From contig NZ_VLJN01000007.1 of the NCBI RefSeq assembly GCF_007829435.1, forward strand, positions 1 to 44,447: a stretch of DNA of 44,447 nt. The letters run 5' to 3'. This DNA is from Cupriavidus gilardii J11 (lineage in GTDB: Bacteria > Pseudomonadota > Gammaproteobacteria > Burkholderiales > Burkholderiaceae). A model generated the notes under the pieces. The model searched no databases. It saw only the letters and a program-made list of their open reading frames with translations, and was not told the DNA's origin. Shown here piece by piece: positions 23,095-31,091 of the stretch (within the stretch, counting starts at the first letter, position 1; each line of letters starts with the position of its first letter). A program made the translations under genes and the position numbers.

Positions 23095-23565
23095 ATGACG
23101 ATATTGATCAAGGTGACCTTCACATCGACGGCGGGGGAAGAAGTCACCGGTCAGGCTCAGTTTGATCCGGCGCCGGGGCTTGTGACTCTGCCTCTGCGTC
23201 TGGTTGAATTGGTGCAGCGCGCCGAGGCGGCGGGCGTTGGCTATGCGCTCGCGGCTCATGAGGATGGCTACCGATGTCGCCTTATCGGTGTGCGTGAGAA
23301 TGTCTATCGCATCGACCGTTCGCAGCGCCACCGCGAAACGATGCTGACACAGGTTCTCAAGGCGCTTTCCGCTCCGACCAAGGATCAGCGGCAGCAATAC
23401 GGGCGTTTCGCCCATACTCTGTCGGCAGCGGCGATCATCGCCGCCGCTGGCTATCTTGGAACGAATCGCACTTGGAACGTCAGCGCAGCGATTGAGGTAC
23501 TCGCCCTCATCTCGACCGGTGTTGTACTATTTCTCACCGGCGCAGTGCTATCCAAAGGAGATTGA
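23095..23565 (+). CDS. hypothetical protein with two C-terminal membrane helices
   Basis: 156 aa. Residues about 1-95 are soluble and beta-rich (ILIKVTFTSTAGEEVTGQAQ), and two hydrophobic helices close the protein (about 105-122, HTLSAAAIIAAAGYLG; and 130-150, VLALISTGVVLFLTGAVL). The soluble domain probably faces the cytoplasm. Not recognised. The ribosome binding site is weak (GAGGGCG). It is followed by a 32-aa membrane peptide after 3 bases, and the two may act together. Confidence 0.5.
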   Translation: MTILIKVTFTSTAGEEVTGQAQFDPAPGLVTLPLRLVELVQRAEAAGVGYALAAHEDGYRCRLIGVRENVYRIDRSQRHRETMLTQVLKALSAPTKDQRQQYGRFAHTLSAAAIIAAAGYLGTNRTWNVSAAIEVLALISTGVVLFLTGAVLSKGD

Positions 23566-23568
23566 GCG

Positions 23569-23667
23569 ATGACGCTTTTCGCCCTTTTCGTGTTGTTCGT
23601 TGGCGGCGGCCTCTCTGCCTATCTGCTTTGGGCAGATCAGAATGGCCGGCGCGTCAACAAGGACTAA
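23569..23667 (+). CDS. 32-aa single-pass membrane peptide
   Basis: 32 aa: one hydrophobic helix (LFALFVLFVGGGLSAYLLW, about 3-21) and a polar, basic tail. AAAGGAG lies about 8 bases before the ATG, one of the best ribosome binding sites in the window, which supports a real gene despite the size. It is directly downstream of a two-helix membrane protein, and a terminator follows about 70 bases later. Confidence 0.55.
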   Translation: MTLFALFVLFVGGGLSAYLLWADQNGRRVNKD

Positions 23668-23737
23668 GTGATTCTTGGTCCATAAACGACTGGTTTTCTT
23701 CCCCCGTCAGGGGCCGATCTAGTAGGCTCAACGCATG

Positions 23738-23764
23738 AACGCACCCTCCGGGGTGCGTTTTTTT
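23738..23764 (+). terminator. intrinsic terminator
   Basis: AACGCACCC and GGGTGCGTT (9 bp, loop TCCG) followed by a T-tract (about seven Ts from 23758). It lies 60 bases before the next plus-strand gene, which has no separate 5' motif. Confidence 0.8.
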
Positions 23765-23792
23765 CTTTCTCACCCCTTTGGGAGCCGTCCCG

Positions 23793-23826
23793 ATGGGGGC
23801 GATCCCTACCCAGGAGTATCCCCCAT
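23793..23826 (+). promoter_or_regulatory. leader hairpin pairing the start codon
   Basis: ATGGGGG (23793-23799) pairs with CCCCCAT (23820-23826), 7 bp, with the GGAG Shine-Dalgarno in the loop and two bases of the ATG in the stem. A GGGA/TCCC hairpin lies just before it. Confidence 0.45.
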
Positions 23827-24211
23827 GGACGCTGTTGTTTATGGCGCCGGCAAGTCCGGCCATCCGGCTGGCGTCGTGCTTCGTGCCGGACTCTATGCCA
23901 ACTCCCGCCCAGCTTTCCATTTCGTCTGCGCCGATAGCGGAAAGATCCACGGAACGCTGACGGTGAACGTGCCGCAACTCGGCCTTGCCGGCGACCAGAT
24001 CGTCGTGGCCTCCGATTGGAATGCCCCCGCGAACGTGAAGGCCGCATTGCTGAAATCTGGCAAGTTCGCCCGGGTTCAGCCGCGGAGCATCGCCGGTAAG
24101 CAAAGCTACGAGGTCTGGCGCATCAGTGCCCCTGACCTGCGAGCCCAGCTTGCCGACTTACGGGCCCATGCGCGACCGCGCGAGGTCGGCGTTCCGGCCG
24201 CCATGGCTTGA
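23825..24211 (+). CDS. hypothetical protein (128 aa)
   Basis: 128 aa, not recognised. A beta-rich N-terminal half (DAVVYGAGKSGHPAGVVLRA, then FHFVCADSGKIHGTLTVNVP) is followed by a helix and a strand (YEVWRISAPDL) and a basic C-terminal tail. GGAG lies about 9 bases before the ATG at 23825; the frame upstream to 23735 passes through the terminator and is not used. It lies between the membrane-peptide gene and the next leader. Confidence 0.5.
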   Translation: MDAVVYGAGKSGHPAGVVLRAGLYANSRPAFHFVCADSGKIHGTLTVNVPQLGLAGDQIVVASDWNAPANVKAALLKSGKFARVQPRSIAGKQSYEVWRISAPDLRAQLADLRAHARPREVGVPAAMA

Positions 24212-24264
24212 TCCCGCCTCGGGGCGCTGTAGCGCCGCCCCGAACTGTACATATCCCACCTGGG

Positions 24265-24300
24265 GCACGCTCCCCGGGGGGCGTGCTCGCATCGGAGCAC
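24265..24300 (+). promoter_or_regulatory. switch-like leader with mutually exclusive hairpins
   Basis: Hairpin A: GCACGC (24265-24270) and an inner CCC pair with GGG and GCGTGC (24281-24286). Hairpin B: GTGCTC (24283-24288) pairs with GAGCAC (24295-24300), covering the GGAG ribosome binding site of the ATG at 24304. Both need bases 24283-24286, so they exclude each other. Confidence 0.6.
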
Positions 24301-24303
24301 ACC

Positions 24304-24456
24304 ATGTATGTAATCGCCATCGGACCACGGTCCGAAACCCGCACGACGCTTGCCGGCGTGCTGCATTTGCTCAACGACGGCCGCGGCGAACGCCCTGTTC
24401 CGCGTCTGGAGGACCTTTCGGTGCGCCACGTCGAAGGGGTGCCATCCCGGTCGTGA
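24304..24456 (+). CDS. small hypothetical protein (50 aa)
   Basis: 50 aa, not recognised. A strand (MYVIAIGP) then a helix (TTLAGVLHLLNDG) and a polar tail. The paired GGAG (24294-24297) is 6 bases before the ATG. Its stop overlaps a GTG start of the next gene (GTGA at 24453-24456), so it may serve mainly as a coupling peptide that carries ribosomes from the switch-like leader into the large downstream gene. Confidence 0.5.
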   Translation: MYVIAIGPRSETRTTLAGVLHLLNDGRGERPVPRLEDLSVRHVEGVPSRS

Positions 24457-25862
24457 GCCTGGCCAGCGGCAGGTTCGGAGTTCGTCCTTCTGGCTCGCTT
24501 CGATCTGTCCTATCCCAGGTCATCGAAGAGGTCGACCGGTACATCGTTCGGATGGAGGGGAAGGTGCTGCGGCCGCACGAGATGACCAGAGCGTCTTGGG
24601 GCGCCGTGGAAACGGCGGGCCGCCTTGGATACTTTCCAGAAGAAGTGTTCGAGATGGCGGATACCGCTGTCGGTCCGCTATTCCAGACGGCCGACCTGTT
24701 CGAGGAACAGGGGAATTTCGATATTGCCGCCTTCGTCGAGGCTGAGTTCGCCAGCCGATTCGGTTACGGGACCAATGGGCCGCCGTATCATCGAAGAGGG
24801 GCCACGAACGTCCGTCACGAGGTGCACGTTGCATACGCGCTTCTACGCGGCGAGTCCGTGCGAGCGTGCGTGACCAACGCCTACCGTGAGGACACCACGT
24901 GGTCGAAGTACGGACTCGAGTGGATGCACGACTTGATCGCTGTCCCAGCCCTGCGCGGGGCTCTGACGGAGACACAGCTGCTGGCCTTATGCCGCGTAAT
25001 GCGTATCGAGAAGCTGCCGATCACCTCGCACAACGCGCCCAAACTCCTGGCGATCATGCGCCGGGCTCCGGCGGATTGCACGGATGCACTGGTGGACGAT
25101 CTTTTAACCGAGGCCGGCATACTGCCACAGCTACCCGCGCCGGCATTCAATGCGCCGACCGGGGCAGATGCAACGCCTGTATCGGCCCTGGCGGAGCGGA
25201 TTCATCAGCTCACGACGCAACGGCAATTCAACGAAGCGATGGACCGCGCAAAGGCCGATCGTCAAGCCATGCGAATCAGTCAGCGACGTTTCGATGATCT
25301 GGCACGGCGCGCTGTCAATGCTCGACTGGCGTCGGGCTTTGGATGGGCAAATAAGGTCGCCCTGGCTGTCCTGCAGCGCGATATCGCTAGCGTTCTCAAG
25401 GTGTTCGATGGACCGAAGGACTGGAACGTCGATTCCAAGCGTGCCATTCGTGATGTCTTGGGGATTGACCTTTTGAACTGCGCGGCCTCGCTGCGACGGC
25501 AGAGGTTGTTCGCGATGTGTGGCTTCTCCGCCGACGAGCAAGCGCACTGGGAAAGGCAGGCAGCTGCTGACCAGGAGCGGCGCCTGGCCGCGCGCCACTT
25601 CGACGAGGCCTGCAAGGCCGCGGAGCAATCCCGCTGGCGGCTGGACAATGGCCGGGTGCTAAATGGGCGGGAGTATGTGGACCTCTGCATCGCAGAGGGC
25701 TACTCGACGATTATCGATCGCTCTCGCGGTCGTGCGCGGGAGTATTTCATTCACGATGCACGCCGGGGTTACTCCCGTCGCCTGCGGGCAAAGGACGGCA
25801 CCTTGTCCTATGCCCGGGCACGGTTGGCGAACGCGCAGGCGCCTGCCGCCCTAGCCGCTTGA
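24453..25862 (+). CDS. large hypothetical protein (469 aa)
   Basis: 469 aa, soluble, not recognised. Long helical segments dominate; the middle (about 230-300) contains a charged helix, and a C-terminal third (about 370-460) has the pattern AAEQSRWRLDNGRVLNGREYVDLCIAEGY (here quoted only in part) with a basic Arg/Tyr-rich end that might bind DNA. Start taken at GTG 24453, overlapping the previous stop; AAGGGG lies about 14 bases upstream, so a later start (for example ATG 24552) is possible. The frame upstream to 24126 overlaps two genes and is not used. Confidence 0.5.
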   Translation: MSLASGRFGVRPSGSLRSVLSQVIEEVDRYIVRMEGKVLRPHEMTRASWGAVETAGRLGYFPEEVFEMADTAVGPLFQTADLFEEQGNFDIAAFVEAEFASRFGYGTNGPPYHRRGATNVRHEVHVAYALLRGESVRACVTNAYREDTTWSKYGLEWMHDLIAVPALRGALTETQLLALCRVMRIEKLPITSHNAPKLLAIMRRAPADCTDALVDDLLTEAGILPQLPAPAFNAPTGADATPVSALAERIHQLTTQRQFNEAMDRAKADRQAMRISQRRFDDLARRAVNARLASGFGWANKVALAVLQRDIASVLKVFDGPKDWNVDSKRAIRDVLGIDLLNCAASLRRQRLFAMCGFSADEQAHWERQAAADQERRLAARHFDEACKAAEQSRWRLDNGRVLNGREYVDLCIAEGYSTIIDRSRGRAREYFIHDARRGYSRRLRAKDGTLSYARARLANAQAPAALAA

Positions 25863-26017
25863 TTTGCTCCCTTGGCCGAGAGGCCAGGGGACGTTTCTTC
25901 GAAACACGCACCGAAACAGTGAGCTTTCCGGACCGCCAACAGTGCGGGTTCGCATAACCTTAGATCAATGAAGCTGTGTTTGCACTGGTAAGAATCAGTC
26001 CAAACACTGTTTCACCC

Positions 26018-26036
26018 GCGTCGTAGACGCATCGAC
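26018..26036 (+). promoter_or_regulatory. 5' hairpin motif copy 7 (GCGTC-gta-GACGC + ATCGAC)
   Basis: Perfect stem and flank, heading the MoxR/DUF3150/VWA set. TTGCAC (25980-25985) is a possible -35. Before it (25863-25980) only a GGCC-centred hairpin without a T-tract is seen and no gene. Confidence 0.6.
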
Positions 26037-26071
26037 CCCAACGCCGGCATGCCGGCTATCTCTTGAACCTC

Positions 26072-26127
26072 CCCACAGGGACCATCCCTGGGGGGACGGC
26101 CTGTGGGATCTTCATTCGGAACATCCC
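26072..26127 (+). promoter_or_regulatory. MoxR leader with alternative hairpins
   Basis: CAGGGA-cca-TCCCTG (26076-26090) forms a local hairpin. Alternatively CCCACAGG (26072-26079) pairs with CCTGTGGG (26100-26107), 8 bp. A third pairing, GGGAT (26105-26109) with ATCCC (26123-26127), encloses the CGGA ribosome binding site. The three overlap, so only some combinations can exist together. Confidence 0.5.
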
Positions 26128-27153
26128 ATGCAAGTCAATCCTTCCCAGTTGCAAACGCTGCTGGCCGCCTGCATTCCAGCAGGGCTGCCAGTCCTAGTGA
26201 CAGGTGCTCCCGGCATCGGTAAGAGCGATATCGTTGCGCGCGCAGCCGATGAGGCTCGACACGAACTGCTGATCTCCCATCCGGTCGTGGAGGATCCGAC
26301 CGACTCGAAAGGCTTGCCTTTTCCGTCGTCGGATGGCGCTAACGCCCGCTTTCTGCCTTTCGGTGACCTGGAGCGGGCACTGTCGGCGCGCCGGCCCACC
26401 GTATGGTTCATTGATGATCTCGGACAGGCCGCACCGGCGGTTCAGGCGGCCAAGATGCAGTTGTTGCTGGCCCGCAGGATCGGTGAACACGTCCTGCCAC
26501 CACACGTGACATTCGTTGCGGCGACGAACCGCCGTACCGACAACGCGGGGGTATCCAACATCCTCGATCCGCTGAAATCTCGTTTTGCGACGATCGTGGA
26601 GCTCACCACATCAATCAACGATTGGACGAAGTGGGCCGTGGCGACGAATCAGCCGCCGGAGCTCATAGCGTTCCTGCGTTTTCGTCCGGATCTTCTGCTG
26701 TCCAGTGAGAAGACTCGCGAGATCGAGAATCGTGAAAGCCCACGTACGTGGGGGAATGTAGGCAAGCTCACCGGTGTCGTGCCGCCGAGCCTAGAGCAGG
26801 TGGCTTTCGCCGGCGCCGTCGGCGAGGCGGCGGCCACGGAGTTCGTCGCCTTCAAGCGCCTGTTCAGCGAGATGCCGTCCCCCGATGGGGTTCTTGCGGC
26901 GCCGGCGACCGCACCAATTCCGACCAACGTCGCCGTCCAGTACGGTCTTGTCACCGCACTGGCGCGCCTTGCCAACCCGAGTAACTTCGATCGGGTCATG
27001 GTCTATGCAACGCGACTCCACGAAGCCGGCCTCGGCGAATTCGCCGTGCTGCTGGTGCGTGACGCCGTCGAGCGGGAGCCCGCCATCGTAAGCACTCCGG
27101 CGTTCATCACAGCACAGGGTGGCCCGATCGGCGTCCACATCCGAGGCGGCTGA
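26128..27153 (+). CDS. MoxR-type AAA+ ATPase
   Basis: 341 aa. AAA+ core with Walker A GAPGIGKS (about 26-33), Walker B VWFIDDLGQA (about 92-101), sensor-1-like VAATNRR and an Arg in LKSRFATIVE. MoxR ATPases usually sit beside VWA-domain proteins and act as chaperones for metal insertion or complex assembly. Here a DUF3150-like gene and a metallopeptidase/VWA gene follow. The C-terminal 140 residues are an unrecognised helical domain. The CGGA site 8-11 bases before the ATG is weak and falls within the leader hairpin. Confidence 0.8.
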   Translation: MQVNPSQLQTLLAACIPAGLPVLVTGAPGIGKSDIVARAADEARHELLISHPVVEDPTDSKGLPFPSSDGANARFLPFGDLERALSARRPTVWFIDDLGQAAPAVQAAKMQLLLARRIGEHVLPPHVTFVAATNRRTDNAGVSNILDPLKSRFATIVELTTSINDWTKWAVATNQPPELIAFLRFRPDLLLSSEKTREIENRESPRTWGNVGKLTGVVPPSLEQVAFAGAVGEAAATEFVAFKRLFSEMPSPDGVLAAPATAPIPTNVAVQYGLVTALARLANPSNFDRVMVYATRLHEAGLGEFAVLLVRDAVEREPAIVSTPAFITAQGGPIGVHIRGG

Positions 27154-27187
27154 AGCCCGTCTCATTTCTCGCAGCATTTTCACTGCC

Positions 27188-27257
27188 GGCCGGCTCGGGT
27201 TTCCCGACCCGGCCATTCTCCTTTCAAGGCCGCCATCGCGCTGCCACCTCTTCGAGG
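27188..27257 (+). promoter_or_regulatory. intercistronic hairpin pair
   Basis: GGCCGG and CGGG arms (27188-27199 with 27203-27214, one mismatch) form an 11-bp hairpin. CCTC (27247-27250) pairs with GAGG (27254-27257) over the ribosome binding site of the next gene. Confidence 0.45.
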
Positions 27258-27264
27258 ATTCATC

Positions 27265-28182
27265 ATGAACATCACCAATCTGACGTCCCGTGTCATGCTT
27301 TCCACACTCAACGTGTCCGTCTGGAGAGCACGGCGATTCGACACACGCGCCACCCAGGCTGTCGAGGCCAAACACGAGGCCAAGGACATCGGCCGCTTCA
27401 ACAAGCGGCTCTTGACGGAAGGTGCCACGTCGTACAAGGAGGTGTGCGCCATCGGCAACCGAGCCCGCTCGCTGTTCGATAGTCATTCCTTGGACTATGA
27501 CCAACTGGGGGTGCGCCTGTTGCCAACCACGGTCTACATGGATGTGGCGGGGAAGCTGAGGAACCTCCGGGACGAGTTCGATGCCGCTACCGAGCAATTC
27601 CTGGTGGACTACCCGAGGCTGAAGGATGAAGCACGGGTCGCGCTCAATGGGCTGTTCGACGAGTCGGACTATCCCACCGAGGCAGAGCTGCGGAAGAAGT
27701 TCGGCATCCGCTTTTCCGTGCTGCCGTTTCCCGATGCTAGTCAGTTCGGCATTGACCTTCCGTCCGATGTGCTTCAGGGCATTCGGGATGAGATGGACAG
27801 CCGCGTCATGAGCGCCGTGAAGACGGCAAACAATGACCTGGTCGGTCGTCTCTACGAAGCCGTGCAGCACTTTGCCAACCGCCTGTATGGGGAAGGCAAT
27901 GTCCGGCTCGACGTCGCGGACAAGGTGAGGGAGCTCAGTGCGCTGCTCCCGAAGCTGAACTTCTCAGACGACCCAGCCTTGGCGGAGATCCTTGCCAAGA
28001 CGCGGGACCAGCTTGCCTGCTACACCGGGGCGCAACTTAAGGATGACCCTCTCCTGCGGTTGGACGTAGCAGGGCGCGCGATGGAAATCGAGGCGCAGAT
28101 GGCTGCGTTCATGGGTTCCCCGCCGCCGGCGCTGTCCAGAGTTGGGAGCGATATGCCGATGCTGCAGCTGCTTGCCGCCTGA
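27265..28182 (+). CDS. DUF3150-like protein
   Basis: 305 aa. The N-terminus (SRVMLSTLNVSVWRARRFD, about 8-26) and the overall helical pattern resemble DUF3150 proteins, which occur in phages and plasmids between a MoxR/CobS-like ATPase and a VWA protein. Several helices with heptad-like spacing (about 90-130 and 170-230) suggest a coiled-coil adaptor. The function is unknown; by context it links the ATPase and the VWA protein. GAGGA lies 6 bases before the ATG. It ends 10 bases before the VWA gene. Confidence 0.55.
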   Translation: MNITNLTSRVMLSTLNVSVWRARRFDTRATQAVEAKHEAKDIGRFNKRLLTEGATSYKEVCAIGNRARSLFDSHSLDYDQLGVRLLPTTVYMDVAGKLRNLRDEFDAATEQFLVDYPRLKDEARVALNGLFDESDYPTEAELRKKFGIRFSVLPFPDASQFGIDLPSDVLQGIRDEMDSRVMSAVKTANNDLVGRLYEAVQHFANRLYGEGNVRLDVADKVRELSALLPKLNFSDDPALAEILAKTRDQLACYTGAQLKDDPLLRLDVAGRAMEIEAQMAAFMGSPPPALSRVGSDMPMLQLLAA

Positions 28183-28192
28183 GGTCGCCAAC

Positions 28193-29356
28193 ATGCGTGA
28201 CCGAATCGTGAAACAGCGAGCTGCGCTAGTACTGTCGCAACCCTTCTTCGGCGCCTTGGCGCTGCGATTGGAGCTTGTCGAAGACTCGTCCTGCGAATCG
28301 TTTTGGGTCGACGGTGTGCAATTGGGCTACAACCCGGCGCATGTCGCGACACTGGACGATCTAGAACTGCGGGGTGCGCTCGCGCATGAAGTCCTGCATG
28401 TAGCCAATGGCCACTGCTGGCGCATGGGCGCGCGGGAGCAAGGCAGGTGGAATCAGGCTTGTGACTATGCAATCAATCCGCTGGTTCTCAACGCGCAGTT
28501 CAAGCTACCGGAGGGGTCCTTGTTGGATGGTCGGTACCTGGGCAAGTCGGCTGAGGAAATCTACGCCGTGCTGCGCCAGGAATCGCCTGAGAAGCAGTCT
28601 GATGAGCTGCCCGCCGATGGGAGTGGACAGTCGCCCCAGTCAGCGGCCGCGCCAACTCCCACGACTGCATCGAGCAGTTGTGGCGAGGTGCGTCAATACA
28701 CGGGGGACGACAAATCGTCGGTAGAAGGCGAGTGGCGCGTGGCCGTGAGCCAGGCTGCGAAGGCGGCGAAGATGCGTGGCTCGCTGCCGGGCGATCTCGA
28801 GCACCTGGTGGAGGCCGCACTACGGCCATCCGTTGACTGGCGTGCGGTTCTGCATCGGTTCGCCGCGGAGGCGGCCGCTGCAGACTACAGCTGGAGGGCA
28901 CCCAACCGGCGCTTCGTGCATCTGGGCCTCTATCTCCCGTCTCTGTATTCGGAGGCTGTGGGGGACGCGGTGTTCGTGAGGGATTCCAGTGGCTCGGTTT
29001 TCGACGAGACGCAGCGGCAGTTTGCTGCTGAGATCCTTGCGGTGCACGAACAGCTGCGGCCGGCGAGGCTGATTGTCATCGACTGCGATACGCGCGTGAC
29101 GCAGGTTCAAGTTTTTGAGCGCGATGATGTCGTCGACCTGAAGCCACTGAAGGGCGGCGGCGGCACGAGCTTCAAGCCGCCGTTTGCCTGGCTCGAGCGC
29201 GAGGGGGTCGAGCCGGCCTTCTTGGTCTATCTCACTGACCTGTATGGCTCGTATCCGCAGGCCGCGCCCGCGTACCCGACTCTCTGGGCATCAGTGACAC
29301 CCCTGGATCGTGTCGCTGCGCCGCCGTTCGGCGAGACGGTACCGGTGATCGTGTAA
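28193..29356 (+). CDS. metallopeptidase/VWA-like protein (DUF2201 type)
   Basis: 387 aa. The N-terminal domain has a zincin motif HEVLHVANGH (about 65-74, HExxH plus a further His), as in the putative metallopeptidase part of DUF2201 proteins. After a low-complexity linker (about 130-165), the C-terminal VWA-like domain shows a MIDAS core VRDSSGS (about 262-268) and a later LTDL strand. It would pair with the MoxR ATPase two genes upstream. Peptidase activity is predicted only from the motif. ATG 28193 lies 10 bases after the previous stop; the frame upstream to 28142 overlaps the DUF3150-like gene. Confidence 0.75.
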   Translation: MRDRIVKQRAALVLSQPFFGALALRLELVEDSSCESFWVDGVQLGYNPAHVATLDDLELRGALAHEVLHVANGHCWRMGAREQGRWNQACDYAINPLVLNAQFKLPEGSLLDGRYLGKSAEEIYAVLRQESPEKQSDELPADGSGQSPQSAAAPTPTTASSSCGEVRQYTGDDKSSVEGEWRVAVSQAAKAAKMRGSLPGDLEHLVEAALRPSVDWRAVLHRFAAEAAAADYSWRAPNRRFVHLGLYLPSLYSEAVGDAVFVRDSSGSVFDETQRQFAAEILAVHEQLRPARLIVIDCDTRVTQVQVFERDDVVDLKPLKGGGGTSFKPPFAWLEREGVEPAFLVYLTDLYGSYPQAAPAYPTLWASVTPLDRVAAPPFGETVPVIV

Positions 29357-29475
29357 CGCGATCGCACGTCGTCGCACATTCTCCAACGGTCGCCCGACCG
29401 TCATTCCTTCAACAGCCTCAACGGTCCTGCAGAGGTGCCATTGTCACGTACAGAGGTAGACCGTTGAAGGCTTCA

Positions 29476-29505
29476 GCCCCGGCAAGTCCGGGGCTTTTCT
29501 TTTTC
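29476..29505 (+). terminator. intrinsic terminator
   Basis: GCCCCGG and CCGGGGC (7 bp, loop CAAGT), then TTTTCTTTTT. It closes the MoxR/VWA set. Confidence 0.75.
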
Positions 29506-29646
29506 TCGTTGCCCATGTTCGCTTACCGACTTAGGACTTGGACGCCGCGGTGGTGGCTGCCTGTGGACCTACCCCAAATCCCATGTAGGCGGTATCGGAT
29601 AGGCATCGGTCTGAGTCGAGCACCCTGGCAGCGGGCGGAGCTACGT

Positions 29647-30012
29647 ATGCAACAGCCCACCGACATTTCGACCTTCGGGAAAGATCGCTTCACCGAGTTG
29701 TACTCAGAATGGCAACGACGCGCGTCCGCGGGGCGTGCGTCCAGCTACGACGAGTGGATGGACGACCGGTTCAATATGCTGCCAAAGACCAGTGCAACGC
29801 TTCGTCAGGGCACGGTTGTTTTCGAGCTGCGCCATGGGCACGTCTATGCGGTTCGTGGTGACGACGGGGCGGTGCGGATGTTTCGGGTCCAGCTATCCGG
29901 CGACTTTCCCCACGTCTCCTTTCATCAAGCTGGCGGAGCTCAGCTACCGTGGATCGCCTTCCCGGGCGTCTTCACACAAGCGGAGCTCATGACCCTGAGG
30001 CGCATACCATAG
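29647..30012 (+). CDS. hypothetical protein (121 aa)
   Basis: 121 aa, not recognised. Its N-terminal 45 residues are helical and basic (FTELYSEWQRRASAGRASSY), followed by a beta-rich part (TVVFELRHGHVYAVRGDDGA, then MFRVQLSGDFPHVSF). ATG 29647 has GGAG 7 bases upstream; the open frame to 29464 includes the terminator and is not used. The 140 bases between that terminator and this gene show no clear promoter. A bidirectional terminator follows immediately. Confidence 0.5.
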   Translation: MQQPTDISTFGKDRFTELYSEWQRRASAGRASSYDEWMDDRFNMLPKTSATLRQGTVVFELRHGHVYAVRGDDGAVRMFRVQLSGDFPHVSFHQAGGAQLPWIAFPGVFTQAELMTLRRIP

Positions 30013-30013
30013 C

Positions 30014-30048
30014 AAAAAGCCCGGCATATGCCGGGCTTTTTGTTTTTT
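30014..30048. terminator. bidirectional terminator
   Basis: A 12-bp stem (AAAAAGCCCGGC with its complement, loop ATAT), A-tract on the left and T-tract on the right. It separates the plus-strand gene ending at 30012 from the minus-strand bactofilin operon. It shares the stem of the terminator at 1585. Confidence 0.85.
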
Positions 30049-30093
30049 CGAAAGGCGCGAATATATCGGCCCCTTTTCGACGGCAAGTCAATA

Positions 30094-30483
30094 TCAGGAT
30101 ACTGAGTCCGACGTGGGTTGGGGGTCGGATATGGCCGCCTCCTCGTGGGCGATCATGGGCGTGCGGGATAGCATAACCCCTTTGAGGTCCGCATCGACAC
30201 CGAGCCGGATGGTGCCACTGTATAGGACCTGACCCGCAACTCGACCGTTCAGCAGGACGGAGGAGTGCGCCCTGACTTCGCCTTCCACTGTTCCGTCGAC
30301 GATAATGTGTTCGGCATGAACGTTGCCCCTTACGACCGCACCTTTGGCGACGTGTACGAGACCTCGAGAACTGTGTATGTTCCCGAGCACCAAGCCAACG
30401 CAGGTCATGCCGTGGTCACTGACGATGTTCCCCTCCACAGTGAACCCAGCCTGCAAAACACTGAAGTATGTGCTATCGGTCAT
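30094..30483 (-). CDS. bactofilin
   Basis: 129 aa. A right-handed beta-helix with regular repeats of the bactofilin type: TVEGNIVS, NIHSSRGLVHVAKGAVVRG, NVHAEHIIVDGTVEG, RVAGQVLYSGTIRLG, each with the expected Gly/Val spacing. Bactofilins polymerise without nucleotides and often sit at the membrane, placing enzymes or DNA-segregation factors; some bind ParABS components. The C-terminal tail is short and polar. It is the last gene of a three-gene minus-strand operon, 9 bases after a membrane protein that could be its anchor. A role in positioning the element is inference. Confidence 0.8.
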   Translation of the reverse strand: MTDSTYFSVLQAGFTVEGNIVSDHGMTCVGLVLGNIHSSRGLVHVAKGAVVRGNVHAEHIIVDGTVEGEVRAHSSVLLNGRVAGQVLYSGTIRLGVDADLKGVMLSRTPMIAHEEAAISDPQPTSDSVS

Positions 30484-30492
30484 CGTGCGTTC

Positions 30493-31089
30493 TCAAAAGA
30501 GTTTGATCTCGCCCGCAGATGCCGTCGGCTTCTGGGTCGAGGACGGGGCGCGCGCAGGCGCGTCCGGCTTTCTCGGCTCTCGTACGACGGGCTTCGGCTC
30601 ATGAGGGGCTGGACGAGATGGGGCCGCCGGTGCTACGGCCGGGGCGGAAGTCTGAGAGGCAACTGGGGAAGGTGTTCCTGGGATTGAGGATGCGGCGATA
30701 ACCGGTGACGCCTGCTGGGGCGGCTCCGCCGGAGTGGCTACCAAACTGTCCGGCCATCGCGAGCTCATGGAACCAGAGCCAGACACGTCGGGCGTCCCCG
30801 GTTGACCTTGAGCCGGCTCAGTCGCCGCGACATCTCTGCTTTGCTTGTTTCCTGAGGCGAGCCACATACCGACAGGCAACGAGATCGCGGCCACAATCAC
30901 CATCAGGGCGATGACCTTCCGAGTCTCGACGAGGTGGCCAGGCGGGAGGGTGCTTCTGGTCTTCCCCTCGGTGGAGACTTGGCGTGCCGCCGGCGCGGGG
31001 AGCGCTGCGACGGGCGCCGCGTCCATGTCGATGGTCAAAGGCCCCTGAGCGTACTGTTGGTGTAGGCGTTCAATGTCGCGAAAATCCAT
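30493..31089 (-). CDS. single-pass membrane protein with Pro/Ala-rich periplasmic tail
   Basis: 198 aa. A cytoplasmic N-terminus (about 1-57), one strong transmembrane helix (VIALMVIVAAISLPVGMWLA, about 58-77), then a Pro/Ala/Ser-rich low-complexity region and a basic C-terminus. The layout is like inner-membrane proteins that reach across the periplasm. Not recognised. It overlaps neither neighbour but is only 2 bases after the DUF1845-like gene and 9 before bactofilin, so the three are one operon. Confidence 0.55.
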   Translation of the reverse strand: MDFRDIERLHQQYAQGPLTIDMDAAPVAALPAPAARQVSTEGKTRSTLPPGHLVETRKVIALMVIVAAISLPVGMWLASGNKQSRDVAATEPAQGQPGTPDVSGSGSMSSRWPDSLVATPAEPPQQASPVIAASSIPGTPSPVASQTSAPAVAPAAPSRPAPHEPKPVVREPRKPDAPARAPSSTQKPTASAGEIKLF

Positions 31090-31091
31090 GT

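Noticed and set aside
26791-27870. 359-aa minus-strand open frame
   Set aside because: Covers parts of the MoxR and DUF3150-like genes in antisense and has no recognisable domain.
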